A stretch of 64,000 bases of DNA from Hyphomicrobium_A sp964493785 (GTDB lineage Bacteria; Pseudomonadota; Alphaproteobacteria; Rhizobiales; Hyphomicrobiaceae): positions 124,001 to 188,000 of the forward strand of contig CAZBPM010000003.1 in the NCBI GenBank assembly GCA_964493785.1, given 5' to 3'. The position numbers and the translations under genes are program-made. Below, piece by piece: positions 25,513 through 34,178 of the stretch (position 1 is the first letter of the stretch; every line of letters starts with the position of its first letter). The notes under the pieces were generated by a model, which was not told the origin of the DNA, did no database searches, and was given only the letters and a program-made list of their open reading frames with translations.

Positions 25513-26283
25513 TTAAGCCTTCGGCTTGCGCACGACCTTGCGGGCTCCCGGCTTGGCCTTTGCCGGCAGCTTCTTGCCCGGCTTCTTCTTCGAGGACGTA
25601 GAAGCCGTCTGGCCAAAGAGAACTTTCTTCGCCGCCTTCGACATCGTCGTCTCGGCGTCGACGGCTTTGGCCAACTCGTACGCGCGCTGCACGGCGGGGC
25701 GCGCGCCCATCGCAGCGAACCAACGCTTCAGATTTGAGAAATCGTCGAGGTTCTGGCCTTGACGCTCGTGTGGCACAATCCAGGGATAGCAGGCCATATC
25801 AGCGATGGAGTATGTGCCGGCGATGAACTCGCGGCCGGCGAGGCGCCGATCCAGCACGCCGTAGAGACGATTGGTTTCCTTGACGTAGCGGTCGATCGCG
25901 TAGGGGATACGCGCTGGCGCGTATTGCACGAAGTGATGGTTCTGGCCGGCCATCGGACCGAGCCCGCCCATCTGCCAGAAGAGCCACTGCATCACATCGA
26001 AGCGGCCACGCACGTCCTTCGGCAGGAAGCGCCCCGTCTTCTCGGCGAGATACTGGAGGATGGCTCCCGATTCAAAAATGCTGATCGGGTCGCCACCGTC
26101 CTTGGGGCTCTTGTCGACGATCGCGGGAATGCGGTTGTTGGGGGCGTGACGCAGGAACGCTGGCTTGAACTGCTCGCCGGCGCCGATGTTCACGGGGACA
26201 AGACGGAACGGGAGGGCGGCCTCCTCTAGAAAGATCGTGATTTTGTGACCGTTCGGCGTAGTCCAGTAGTAAAGGTCGATCAT
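25513..26283 (-). CDS. Glutathione S-transferase-like protein with Lys-rich tail
   Basis: The 256-aa protein has a thioredoxin-like N-terminal domain (LYYWTTPNGHKITIFLEEA, then NNRIPAIVD with cis-Pro, then SIFESGAILQYLAE) and an all-helical C-terminal domain, most like the YfcG/YghU group. The last 35 or so residues form a Lys/Pro/Ala tail (KKKPGKKLPAKAKPGARK). ATGs at 26283 and 26292 are both possible. A detoxification or disulfide-reductase role is likely; the tail may bind nucleic acid or membrane. Confidence 0.88.
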   Translation of the reverse strand: MIDLYYWTTPNGHKITIFLEEAALPFRLVPVNIGAGEQFKPAFLRHAPNNRIPAIVDKSPKDGGDPISIFESGAILQYLAEKTGRFLPKDVRGRFDVMQWLFWQMGGLGPMAGQNHHFVQYAPARIPYAIDRYVKETNRLYGVLDRRLAGREFIAGTYSIADMACYPWIVPHERQGQNLDDFSNLKRWFAAMGARPAVQRAYELAKAVDAETTMSKAAKKVLFGQTASTSSKKKPGKKLPAKAKPGARKVVRKPKA

Positions 26284-26382
26284 GTTGCGCATCCCCAGTT
26301 TGCGATGACCTTTTATCCGGGGTGCGATAGGTGACACAATCGTCGCCATCGTCTGGCAAGTTGCACTTCGCGGAGGATGCAG

Positions 26383-26625
26383 ATGAGCGAAGATCGGACG
26401 CTACTCGTCGTCGAGAGGAATGGTAAGGCCACGGTCGTGACCGGCTGGCGCGCCGTGCTGCTCGCCGCAGCGGCGCTGCTCGGAGGCGTGGCGGCTCTCG
26501 TTATTGCCGCGATCTTGTTCGTCGGCATCGCGGCGACAATCGGGCTCATTCTCTTGGCGGCCATTCCGGCGGCGCTGATCGTTGCGGGAGTGAGCGCACT
26601 CATCGGGCGCCGTACGCAGCCCTAG
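26383..26625 (+). CDS. Small two-helix membrane protein, unknown
   Basis: The 80-aa protein is not recognised. GGAGG lies 6 nt before the ATG at 26383. After a charged 20-residue N-terminus it has two close hydrophobic helices (about 22-50 and 52-74), rich in Ala, Gly, Ile and Leu, and a short basic end. It could be a small inner-membrane protein of stress-response type. A hairpin follows at 26641. Confidence 0.65.
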   Translation: MSEDRTLLVVERNGKATVVTGWRAVLLAAAALLGGVAALVIAAILFVGIAATIGLILLAAIPAALIVAGVSALIGRRTQP

Positions 26626-26640
26626 TCCCTTAAATGCGGT

Positions 26641-26671
26641 CTGGCGCCGAACCCTGTGGGTCCGGCGCCAG
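26641..26671 (+). terminator. Hairpin after the small membrane protein gene
   Basis: CTGGCGCCG (26641-26649) pairs with CGGCGCCAG (26663-26671), with an extra CCC/GGG in the loop. No T-tract follows, so termination efficiency is doubtful. Confidence 0.4.
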
Positions 26672-26864
26672 TGAGGCTGGGGAAGGGAACGTGCCAGCCT
26701 AAAGCCGCTCAGCGGAACTCAGTGTCGGGGCTGCACCTCGGTGCTTTTCCCGACAGGAAAAACGTTTTCTATCAAGGCAAGTCTCGTGCCAGGGCTAAGC
26801 TATTAGCGGGGCACACGATTTCTCGAGCGCCTCATTTGCTTTGCGCAACCGGGTAGCAGCGTGG

Positions 26865-28718
26865 CTAGTTATTGGGCGAATCCGGATTGCGCGCGGGGTG
26901 GCCTGCCGGCTTCTCGGCGGCTTGAGACGCGGGAGGCTCGACCGGGCGCTTGGGCGGCAGCAGCGGCGTCTGTCGCATCCTGTTGCCGATGAGCAGCTTG
27001 GCGCCGGCTGCCAGTCCGCCACCCGCAATTTCTAGCTCGAAACGCTCGGCATCGCGGCGGCGGATATCGGCAGCGATGTCGGCAGCCTCCTCGGCAGGCA
27101 CGCCGAGCTGCTGCAGGGCAAGCTCGCCCAGACGCATGGCGGACTCGAACGTCTCGCGCACCTGGAGGTCGACGCCCTTGGCGATCATCTTGTGGGAGTG
27201 CTGACGGTCGAAGGCGCGAACGAGCAGAGATGCATTGGGGAACTCGCTCTTGCACAAATCGACGATCCTATCGATCGACTCGGGCTCGTTCACGCAGATC
27301 GCAATCGCCTTGGCCTCGGCGGCGCCGGAAGTGCGCAGCACATCGAGGCGGGTGCCGTCGCCATAGTAGACCTTGAAGCCGAAACTCTCGGCGTCCCTGA
27401 TCATGTCCACGTCGGTGTCGATGATTGAAACGTCGACCCCGCGGGCAAGCAGAAGCTGGCTCATGACCTGTCCCACGCGACCGAAACCGACGATGAGCAC
27501 AGTGCCCGTCAGGCCTTCGGCAAGCTCGATACCGTCCATCGACGGCGCATTGGCCTTGGGCAGCCAACGCAGGGTGAGCATCAAAAGCGGCGTGAACGCC
27601 ATCGAGAGGATCACTGCGGCGGTGAATACGGCGTTGGTTGCCTCGTCGATGACGCCGGCGTTCGAGGCTGCAGCGTAGAGGACGAATGCGAACTCGCCGC
27701 CTTGCGCCATGAGTGCGGCGCGATAAAGCCCCTCGCGGTGCGACACCCGCAGCAGCCGCGCGATGACGTAGATGCCCAGCGCCTTGACTGCCATGTAGGC
27801 GACTACGCAACCGAGGATCAGCGTCCAGTTTTCCTGGATGAGTTCGAGATCGAGCGACATGCCGACGCCGAGGAAGAAAAGTCCCAGCAGAAGATCGCGG
27901 AACGGCTCGATATCAGTCTCGAGCTGATGGCGGAAGCTCGACCGCGACAGCAGTACGCCAGCGAGGAACGCACCCATCGCCATGGAGAGCCCGCCGATAT
28001 GCATGAGCATCGCCGATCCCAGGACGACGAGAAGTGCAGCAGCCGTCATCAGCTCGCGGGCGCGCAGCTCCGCCAGGAAACGAAACAGCGGGTTCAGAAG
28101 CCAGTGGCCAACAATGATGAGGGCGGCGAGCGAGCCGAAACCGATACCCAGCGACTGCCAGTATGGGACGTCCGGCGCGTGGCCGGGGACCCCGGGCGCG
28201 AGCAAGGCTACGGCTATCAGGAGCGGGACGATCGCCAGATCCTCCAGCAGGAGGATCGAGATGATGCGACGGCCGGACGGCGTCGATAAATCTCCGCGCT
28301 CGTTCAGCACCTGAAGGACAACAGCCGTCGACGTGAGGACGAAGCCCATGCCGGCGACGAAGGCCACCACGGGCGTAAAGCCTATCAGCACGCCGATGCC
28401 GGTGAGCAGCGTTCCGCAGGCGCCGACCTGGGCGACGCCTAGGCCGAAGATCTCGCGCCGCAGAGCCCAAAGGCGCACGGGCTCCATCTCGAGCCCGATG
28501 ATGAAGAGCAGCATCACCACGCCCAACTCGGCGATGTGAAGGATCGCGGCGGGGTCGGTGAAGAGGGCGACGCCGAAGGGGCCGATGGCCAGCCCGGCGA
28601 CGAGGTAGCCGAGCACCGATCCCAGCCCAAGGCGCTTGAACACCGTGACGGCGACGACGGTCGAGCCCAGCAACGCAACTGCCTGTACGAGATTGCCTGC
28701 TGCTGCCTCGACCGCCAT
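26865..28718 (-). CDS. KefB/KefC-like cation:proton antiporter (CPA2) with TrkA-N domain
   Basis: The protein is about 617 aa. The first 390 or so residues form a 12-13-helix Na+/H+-exchanger-type domain (GLGSVLGYLVAGLAIGPFG, LLFIIGLEME). Residues about 405-525 are a TrkA-N/RCK NAD-binding domain (LIVGFGRVGQ, then DTDVDMI and YYGDGTRLDVLR). The C-terminus is Pro/Ala rich. The ATG at 28718 follows GAGAGG. It likely exports K+ in exchange for protons, with gating by a cytoplasmic ligand; the exact ion is not determinable. Confidence 0.9.
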   Translation of the reverse strand: MAVEAAAGNLVQAVALLGSTVVAVTVFKRLGLGSVLGYLVAGLAIGPFGVALFTDPAAILHIAELGVVMLLFIIGLEMEPVRLWALRREIFGLGVAQVGACGTLLTGIGVLIGFTPVVAFVAGMGFVLTSTAVVLQVLNERGDLSTPSGRRIISILLLEDLAIVPLLIAVALLAPGVPGHAPDVPYWQSLGIGFGSLAALIIVGHWLLNPLFRFLAELRARELMTAAALLVVLGSAMLMHIGGLSMAMGAFLAGVLLSRSSFRHQLETDIEPFRDLLLGLFFLGVGMSLDLELIQENWTLILGCVVAYMAVKALGIYVIARLLRVSHREGLYRAALMAQGGEFAFVLYAAASNAGVIDEATNAVFTAAVILSMAFTPLLMLTLRWLPKANAPSMDGIELAEGLTGTVLIVGFGRVGQVMSQLLLARGVDVSIIDTDVDMIRDAESFGFKVYYGDGTRLDVLRTSGAAEAKAIAICVNEPESIDRIVDLCKSEFPNASLLVRAFDRQHSHKMIAKGVDLQVRETFESAMRLGELALQQLGVPAEEAADIAADIRRRDAERFELEIAGGGLAAGAKLLIGNRMRQTPLLPPKRPVEPPASQAAEKPAGHPARNPDSPNN

Positions 28719-28941
28719 TAACCTCTCCAAATCGGGAACTATTTCTGGAGAGTGATCCTAGGGCGGGCCGGCGCGATGAGCGAGGTCCCTTATCGCCGCT
28801 TCGCAAGGCATGCGCAGCGGCGCCGGCTCCGGTCGCTTGAGCGGTCGCGATCGGTCAAAAGGCGACGATGGAATATCGTCTGCGGTCAGCGTCCAACGAC
28901 CGGCGGGAGGCGCGAGCATGGCGGCCCGCGCGCTCGGCGGC

Positions 28942-29181
28942 TCAGGCCGCTGACAACGCCTCCGCGATGGCGTCCTTGATCTGAAGGCGGCGCTTGCGCA
29001 GCTTCTCCTCTTCAAACTGACCCGTCGGCTGCACGTTGGTCTCCGCCAGGTGCACCTGATCGTTCACGTCGTCGTATTCCTTGAGCAGCTTGGCGAAGTG
29101 CGGATCGCTGATCTTGAGCTTGTGGATCACGTCCACCTTGTCGGGGAACTCTTCGGCGAGCGTGTGAGGGGTGTTGGACAT
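28942..29181 (-). CDS. YdcH family (DUF465) small protein
   Basis: The 79-aa, mostly helical protein carries the DUF465 pattern: HTLAEEFPDKVDVIHKLK, then DPHFAKLLKEYDDVNDQVH and LRKRRLQIKDAI. It probably folds as a helical hairpin or coiled coil. The biochemical role of the family is unknown. It stands between the antiporter gene and tRNA-Arg on the same strand. Confidence 0.93.
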   Translation of the reverse strand: MSNTPHTLAEEFPDKVDVIHKLKISDPHFAKLLKEYDDVNDQVHLAETNVQPTGQFEEEKLRKRRLQIKDAIAEALSAA

Positions 29182-29324
29182 CGAAATCCTGCTTTGCCTC
29201 GTTGAACGGTGAGCGGGCCGACACTAACCGCGATGCTTTACGAAGCACTGACGGCGATCAAGCAGGCCGCGGCAGCGCCGGCTCTCTTTTTGGTTTAGCT
29301 CAACTTCTCAAGCCATTGAATTAT

Positions 29325-29401
29325 TGGTGACCCCGACAGGATTTGAACCTGTGACCCCCAGATTAGGAATCTGGTGCTCTATCCAGCTGAGCTACGGGGC
29401 C
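29325..29401 (-). tRNA. tRNA-Arg (anticodon CCT)
   Basis: The minus-strand cloverleaf has acceptor GGCCCCG paired with CGGGGTC (one G-U), a D-arm with AGCTCAGCTGGATAGAGC, anticodon stem CCAGA/TCTGG with loop TTCCTAA (anticodon CCT), and T-arm ACAGG-TTCAAAT-CCTGT. Discriminator A and CCA are encoded. The gene is 77 nt long. Confidence 0.96.
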
Positions 29402-29461
29402 TTTCACCGCTCCGGCTTGCTACTCCTCTAACAGGGCGAGGGCAAACACGGCGCAAAAAAA

Positions 29462-29486
29462 CAAGCCCGGCCGAAAGCCGGGCTTG
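29462..29486 (-). terminator. Leftward intrinsic terminator-like hairpin
   Basis: CAAGCCCGGC (29462-29471) pairs with GCCGGGCTTG (29477-29486) around CGAAA. On the minus strand it is followed by a run of T. No minus-strand gene lies just to its right, so what it terminates is unclear; it may shield tRNA-Arg from antisense reading. Confidence 0.6.
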
Positions 29487-29647
29487 GAGAAAAGCGGATG
29501 CCAAGCCATCACGCCGTGGCAAGAAAACTACGCGTAGCTCGCTTCCTGGGGGCCAGATAACCACGGCTGATGGCCTGAGTCTGCCGTCCCGTGCTATCGG
29601 ATTTAAGATTTTCTCAACTTAAGGTTGCACCTCTAGCGGAGGGGTCG

Positions 29648-31192
29648 TTGCCGCGCGTGCGCATCGAATGGGTACCGGTGCAGACTTTTGGGCTCGGGCA
29701 CCTCGGGCTCGACCACCTGCATCTCGTGTTCGAGCCTGGGGAAGGCGTCTCCGGCCAGGACGACTGGTTCGTGATGGAGGGCGTGCGCGACGACACCAGC
29801 GTCGGCACCTTTCTCGGCATCGAGGGCGCCGACGGACGGACCACCCTCGCCATGGCCAACGCTGCGGCACGCAGTGCGCTGACGGAAAAGATCGGCACGC
29901 CGGAGCTGAGGGGCAGCCGGCTGCTGCCGTACAGCGGCGACGAATTTCGCGCGTGGGAGACGATGTCCAGCTATGCGCGTGACATCGAGGAGCAGGACTA
30001 TCCTTACATTGCCCTGGGGCTTCCAGGCTCGCCGACACCGACCATCAATTCGTCCTCCGCGGTCGCGTCGCTGATCCACTACTCGGGGCTCGACCCATCG
30101 CAGAACCTGCCCTTCGGCATGCGCATGTCGCCGGGAACGTCTACACTGCTTGGGACGGGGGACAATGATCATCTGCGCGCGGAGCACGGTTTTTCAACGC
30201 TGCTGGGCGGCGGGGGCGATGACGTACTGACCGGGAATACCGACCGACACACCGAAAAGCTTTTCGGCGGCAGAGGCGACGACATGTTCCGATGGTCGCC
30301 TGGGTTCAACATCGTCCACGGCGGGCAGCCGCAGCTACCCTATGCGGCCGATGGGACGGACGTCATCGACTATGCCGGCGCTGGCAAAGTGACGATCACC
30401 TTCAATCGGCATTGGGTCCCGCATAAGTCGCCCAACTTCTTGGCTGTGCACGATCATGGGATCGACCACCTGTTCTCGATCGAAAGGATCCAATGGAATG
30501 CGTCGACCGACCAAATCGAGACCGGCCGGCAGTTGAACATCATCGAAGACGATCGCGTGCTTCGGCCGCACGCTGGGAACGATGCCGCCAACCGAAGCGC
30601 GAGGCTGCTCGCCTATGACGATGCTGTTGTCGGCACGGCTTCGTCAGGCGGCGGCGGTGTGGACCGGCTGATCGGGTCCGACGCGGACGAGGTGATCGAC
30701 GCGATGGCCGGCGACGACACACTCTACGGCGGGGGCGGCTGCGATACCCTGATCGGCGGGCCGGGCAGCGACGGCTATGTGTATTCGGCCGGCGACGGCC
30801 ATGACGTCATCATCGAGCTGGAAGGCGACGAGGGGTTCGACGAATTGCTGCTCGCGGGCGGCATCACGCCTGCAGATGTCTCAGCCATGCGCGCGGGGAC
30901 CGGGGATCTCCTGTTGCTGGTGCCGCAGGGCTCGATCCTGGTTGCAGGTTTTTTCGACGGGCCGGGCGCCGGCATAGAGCGCATCGTGTTCGATCATGGT
31001 CCGCCGATCGAACGCGAGGCGCTGGAGGGCGTTGAAGCCGGCATGCCGACGCCATTGACGCTCGTCGGCGGGGAGGGGGCGGGCGGACTGGAAGGATCCA
31101 ACCTTGATGCGCAGTCCTGGGGTGGTGACGATACGCAGACGGTACACGCGGAGGCGTGGCCCGCGGACCCCTACATTCTGGCGCTGTTCTAG
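29648..31192 (+). CDS. RTX-like calcium-binding repeat protein
   Basis: The protein is about 514 aa. A TTG start at 29648 is preferred over the GTG at 29591 because GGAGGGG lies 4 nt upstream of it. Residues 1-140 have no recognised domain. Two blocks of glycine/aspartate nonapeptide-type repeats follow: one around LLGGGGDDVLTG and LFGGRGDDMF, a second around AMAGDDTLYGGGGCDTLIGG. These bind Ca2+ in RTX proteins. There is no Sec signal, as expected for type I export, but no T1SS genes are in the window. An adhesin, toxin or secreted-enzyme role is open. Confidence 0.8.
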   Translation: MPRVRIEWVPVQTFGLGHLGLDHLHLVFEPGEGVSGQDDWFVMEGVRDDTSVGTFLGIEGADGRTTLAMANAAARSALTEKIGTPELRGSRLLPYSGDEFRAWETMSSYARDIEEQDYPYIALGLPGSPTPTINSSSAVASLIHYSGLDPSQNLPFGMRMSPGTSTLLGTGDNDHLRAEHGFSTLLGGGGDDVLTGNTDRHTEKLFGGRGDDMFRWSPGFNIVHGGQPQLPYAADGTDVIDYAGAGKVTITFNRHWVPHKSPNFLAVHDHGIDHLFSIERIQWNASTDQIETGRQLNIIEDDRVLRPHAGNDAANRSARLLAYDDAVVGTASSGGGGVDRLIGSDADEVIDAMAGDDTLYGGGGCDTLIGGPGSDGYVYSAGDGHDVIIELEGDEGFDELLLAGGITPADVSAMRAGTGDLLLLVPQGSILVAGFFDGPGAGIERIVFDHGPPIEREALEGVEAGMPTPLTLVGGEGAGGLEGSNLDAQSWGGDDTQTVHAEAWPADPYILALF

Positions 31193-31295
31193 ATTAGAGC
31201 GATGATTCACGCTTCGGGCTGATGGAGCCTGCAGCGATCATCGTCTAGCGAGATTTCGCCTTGGCTGCCGCCTATCATGGCCCTCGGGAGGCCTC

Positions 31296-32240
31296 ATGGT
31301 TGGTGGGCGTAGCTTTGCGATGATGGCCGGCGTCGGGATGTTTGCCGCGATGGTGGCAACACGGTCGCACGCGGCGGACGAGCTGTCGTGCGAACTGCAC
31401 GGCGGGCCCACGCGATCGGTTGTCCGGGTCATCGACAGCGAAACCGTGCTCCTCGACGATCATTCGGAGGTCCGGCTGATCGGGGCCCTCTCGCCGCGCT
31501 CGCCGGATCTCACTCCGCAGGCGCAGGCTTGGCCGGTGGAAGACGACGCGATTGCAGCGCTCAAGTCTCTGGTGCTTGGCCACTCTGTGTCGCTGGCAAC
31601 GGGTGGGCGCGCGGAGGATCGCTACGGCCGCAAGCTTGCGCACCTGTTCGTGGAGAAGGACGGCGAGAGCGTCTGGGTCCAGGGTGCGATGCTGTCGGCC
31701 GGCCATGCGCGCGCCTACGGGCTGCCCGGAAGCTACGCGTGCATGCGAGAGCTCGTGGCGCATGAGCGGGCCGCGCGGGATCACCGGCTCGGCCTTTGGT
31801 CGAACGCTGCCTATCGGGTGCGCGCGGCACGGGCAACGCGCGACCTGCTGCGCCGCCGGAACTCATACGAGATCGTTGCTGGTAGCGTCGCGAAGGTGGC
31901 CACGACGAAATCGCGGACCTACATTAATTTCGGGGCTGACTGGAGGAGCGATTTTACAGCCGGCATTGACGCGAAAGTTCTCAATGCGAACCCGGATTGG
32001 GCTGCGGCGCTTGCAGGCTTAGAGGGCAAGCGCGTCGAGGTGCGCGGATGGATCCAGTATCGCAACGGGCCGTACATCGACATCGAGGATCCGAGCCAGA
32101 TCGTGCCCGCAGAGGACGTGCTTCCGGGAAGCTCGAAGCCACCATCTGAGGCGATGACGAGTAGCGGCCGAACGGATGGAGAGGCGCCGGAAAAAGAAGA
32201 GCGCCCGGAGCCAGGGGCACCGAGCGCTCTTGATCTTTGA
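31296..32240 (+). CDS. Exported thermonuclease (SNase)-like protein
   Basis: The 314-aa protein has a signal peptide (FAMMAGVGMFAAMVATRSHA) and an SNase-like domain at about residues 40-165 (VIDSETVLLDDHSEVRLIG ... GRAEDRYGRKLAHLF). The Asp of VIDSET and both Arg regions are visible. The canonical APE segment that carries the general-base Glu reads LSPRSPD here, so activity is in doubt. The C-terminal half is less conserved (TYINFGADWRSDF). The last codons overlap the hairpin that probably terminates carD. Confidence 0.85.
   Translation: MVGGRSFAMMAGVGMFAAMVATRSHAADELSCELHGGPTRSVVRVIDSETVLLDDHSEVRLIGALSPRSPDLTPQAQAWPVEDDAIAALKSLVLGHSVSLATGGRAEDRYGRKLAHLFVEKDGESVWVQGAMLSAGHARAYGLPGSYACMRELVAHERAARDHRLGLWSNAAYRVRAARATRDLLRRRNSYEIVAGSVAKVATTKSRTYINFGADWRSDFTAGIDAKVLNANPDWAAALAGLEGKRVEVRGWIQYRNGPYIDIEDPSQIVPAEDVLPGSSKPPSEAMTSSGRTDGEAPEKEERPEPGAPSALDL
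32191..32231 (-). terminator. Intrinsic terminator of carD, inside SNase-like CDS end
   Basis: AAGAGCGC (32197-32204) pairs with GCGCTCTT (32224-32231), extended by CGG/CCG. On the minus strand the stem is followed by TTCTTTTTCC. It lies 29 nt after the carD stop and within the last codons of the convergent gene. Confidence 0.65.
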
Positions 32241-32259
32241 CGTGGCCAGCTTCGACGGA

Positions 32260-33318
32260 TCAGGCTGCGCGGGTTTCCGCGTCGCCATCTTCGGCGTCGG
32301 CCTCAGCTTCTGCCTCGGAAGCGAGGCGGCGGCCCTTGGCACTCTTCGACAGCACGTCGGTGATCCGCTGAACCGCGCCGCGCTCGTCAAGCTTGTCGAC
32401 GGCCGCGATTTCGCGCGCCATGCGATCGAGCGCGTCCTCGTAGAGCTGACGCTCTGAGTAGGACTGCTCGGGCTGCGCCTCGGAGCGATAGAGATCGCGC
32501 ACGACCTCAGCGATGGAGACGAGATCGCCCGAGTTGATCTTGGCGACATACTCCTGGGCGCGACGGCTCCACATGGTGCGCTTGACGCGGGCGCGGCCCT
32601 TGAGGATTTCCATCGCCTTCTTGACGACGGGCTCCTCGGCCAGCTTGCGCATGCCGACGCTGGCGAGCTTGCCGGTCGGAACGCGCAACGTCAGCTTCTC
32701 CTTCTCGAACGAGATAACGAAGAGCTCGAGCGCCATGCCGGCGATCTCCTGCTCTTCGATGGCGACGATGCGGCCGACACCGTGTGCCGGATAAACGACG
32801 AACTCGGTGGCCTTGAAGCCGTGGCGCTGACTGACCGGCTTCTTCTGAGCGGTCATGAGCTGGCGCGCGGCCGCTGCCTTCTCTGCGACGGCCTTCGGCG
32901 TCATCTGCGCCTGCGGCTGCTGCGGAGGAGGAACCGGCGCGGTGAGCTTCTGGCCCGAGGCCTTGTTGGCGGCGACAGCACGCTGCGGCGCGGCAGCCGG
33001 CTTGGGTGCGAATGCAGCTTTGGGAGCGAATGCAGGCTTGTGGGCAACAGCCTGCTTGCCAACCACAGCCTTCTGCGGCGGCGCCTTCACGGTCTGCTTG
33101 ACGGCCGGAGCAGATCCTGCTGACTTGGCAACAGGCTTCTTACCCTTGACGTCGCCCTTCTGGGGCGGATGGGCGGAGGCGACAGGTTTCTTGGCGGCAG
33201 GCTTGGTCTCTACGCGACCCGGCTTCTTCGCCGAAGGCGAAGCGTGGCTTGCCTTTTTACCGGCGCCAGCCGAAGACTTCGCTGAGCGCGCAGCGATCGC
33301 CTTTTTCTTGTCAGCCAT
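32260..33318 (-). CDS. carD: CarD family transcription regulator with long basic N-terminus
   Basis: The 352-aa protein has its CarD/TRCF RNA-polymerase-interacting domain at about residues 165-330 (KATEFVVYPAHGVGRIVAIEE, then WSRRAQEYVAKINSGDL and SYSERQLYEDALDRMAREIA). CarD binds the RNA polymerase beta subunit and stabilises open promoter complexes. The first 150 or so residues are Lys/Ala/Pro low-complexity, with a FAPKxAFAPKPA repeat, longer than in typical CarD proteins. It lies near fdxA, the S4 protein and the helicase, a conserved cluster in this order. Confidence 0.93.
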   Translation of the reverse strand: MADKKKAIAARSAKSSAGAGKKASHASPSAKKPGRVETKPAAKKPVASAHPPQKGDVKGKKPVAKSAGSAPAVKQTVKAPPQKAVVGKQAVAHKPAFAPKAAFAPKPAAAPQRAVAANKASGQKLTAPVPPPQQPQAQMTPKAVAEKAAAARQLMTAQKKPVSQRHGFKATEFVVYPAHGVGRIVAIEEQEIAGMALELFVISFEKEKLTLRVPTGKLASVGMRKLAEEPVVKKAMEILKGRARVKRTMWSRRAQEYVAKINSGDLVSIAEVVRDLYRSEAQPEQSYSERQLYEDALDRMAREIAAVDKLDERGAVQRITDVLSKSAKGRRLASEAEAEADAEDGDAETRAA

Positions 33319-33743
33319 AGGGGTCGTCTCACTTTCTCGTCGGATTTATGAGCCGTACTCGCAGCGATTCACGTCAACCCGATGCGCCGGCCTGCCTACC
33401 CGCGCCTCAGGCATATATGGTGGATCGGAGACGCCGTGGGGAGCGGTAGCCGGTCCAGAATTGTGCTTTGAATTGATCAAACCCGCTCTGCGGCCGGACC
33501 AAACAACGGTCCGATCATTGCCGAAAAGGCAAAGCGGATGCTCTTTGTTCGCTCCTGTTCCGACTCTGTACCGGGCGTGTTGCGTCATCTAGAAGGAGCG
33601 TAACATAAAGTTCATTGAAAATGAAGGGCAGCCCTGCGGCAGGGTATGGGCGGGCTTACCAGGCGAGCCCGAATCGTAAGCAATCTGAGAAGGGTGCGAA
33701 AAGGTTGCGCATTTTGCCGCAACAACTTAGCCGGGCGGGCGGA
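33319..33743. other. carD / fdxA spacer
   Basis: This 425-bp stretch contains no convincing gene. It must hold the carD promoter. A small hairpin with a T-run at 33697-33723 probably terminates nothing to its right other than fdxA. An AT-richer patch lies at 33590-33635 (around AACATAAAGTTCATTG). Confidence 0.5.
33697..33723 (-). terminator. Candidate fdxA terminator
   Basis: On the minus strand GTTGCG pairs with CGCAAC around an 8-nt loop and is followed by CTTTTCGC. It starts 20 nt after the fdxA stop. The 6-bp stem is modest. Confidence 0.5.
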
Positions 33744-34082
33744 TCAGTCTCCTGAACCGGGTTCGGGAGTAAAATATTTTTCAAATTTGCCCGACTCGTC
33801 CTTAAAGGCGTCGGCGTCCGGCATGGCGTCCTTCTTGGACGTGATGTTCGGCCAGCTCTCGGAGAACTTGCGGTTTAGCTCAAGCCACTTCTCGAGGCCG
33901 GGCTCCGTATCGGGCTTGATGGCGTCGGCCGGGCACTCGGGCTCGCAGACGCCGCAGTCGATGCACTCGTCAGGGTGAATGACGAGCATATTCTCGCCCT
34001 CGTAGAAACAGTCGACCGGGCAGACCTCCACGCAATCGGTGTACTTGCACTTAATGCATTTCTCGTTGACGACGTAGGTCAT
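33744..34082 (-). CDS. fdxA: 7Fe ferredoxin FdxA
   Basis: The 112-aa ferredoxin starts MTYVVNEKCIKCKYTDC. It has the cysteine spacing for a [3Fe-4S] and a [4Fe-4S] cluster (CIKCKYTDCVEVCPVDC and CIDCGVCEPECPADA) plus the C-terminal extension of the FdxA type. It serves as a low-potential electron carrier. The ATG at 34082 gives the family-typical start; the track of upstream codons is not conserved-looking. Confidence 0.95.
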   Translation of the reverse strand: MTYVVNEKCIKCKYTDCVEVCPVDCFYEGENMLVIHPDECIDCGVCEPECPADAIKPDTEPGLEKWLELNRKFSESWPNITSKKDAMPDADAFKDESGKFEKYFTPEPGSGD

Positions 34083-34178
34083 TATCCCGATCCGGATCAA
34101 TCCACTTGGCGAGGCGGCAGCAGAACGCCGTTGTTTCGAGGGTCGACGCAACCCCTCTCGCACCCCGAAAACCCCAAG

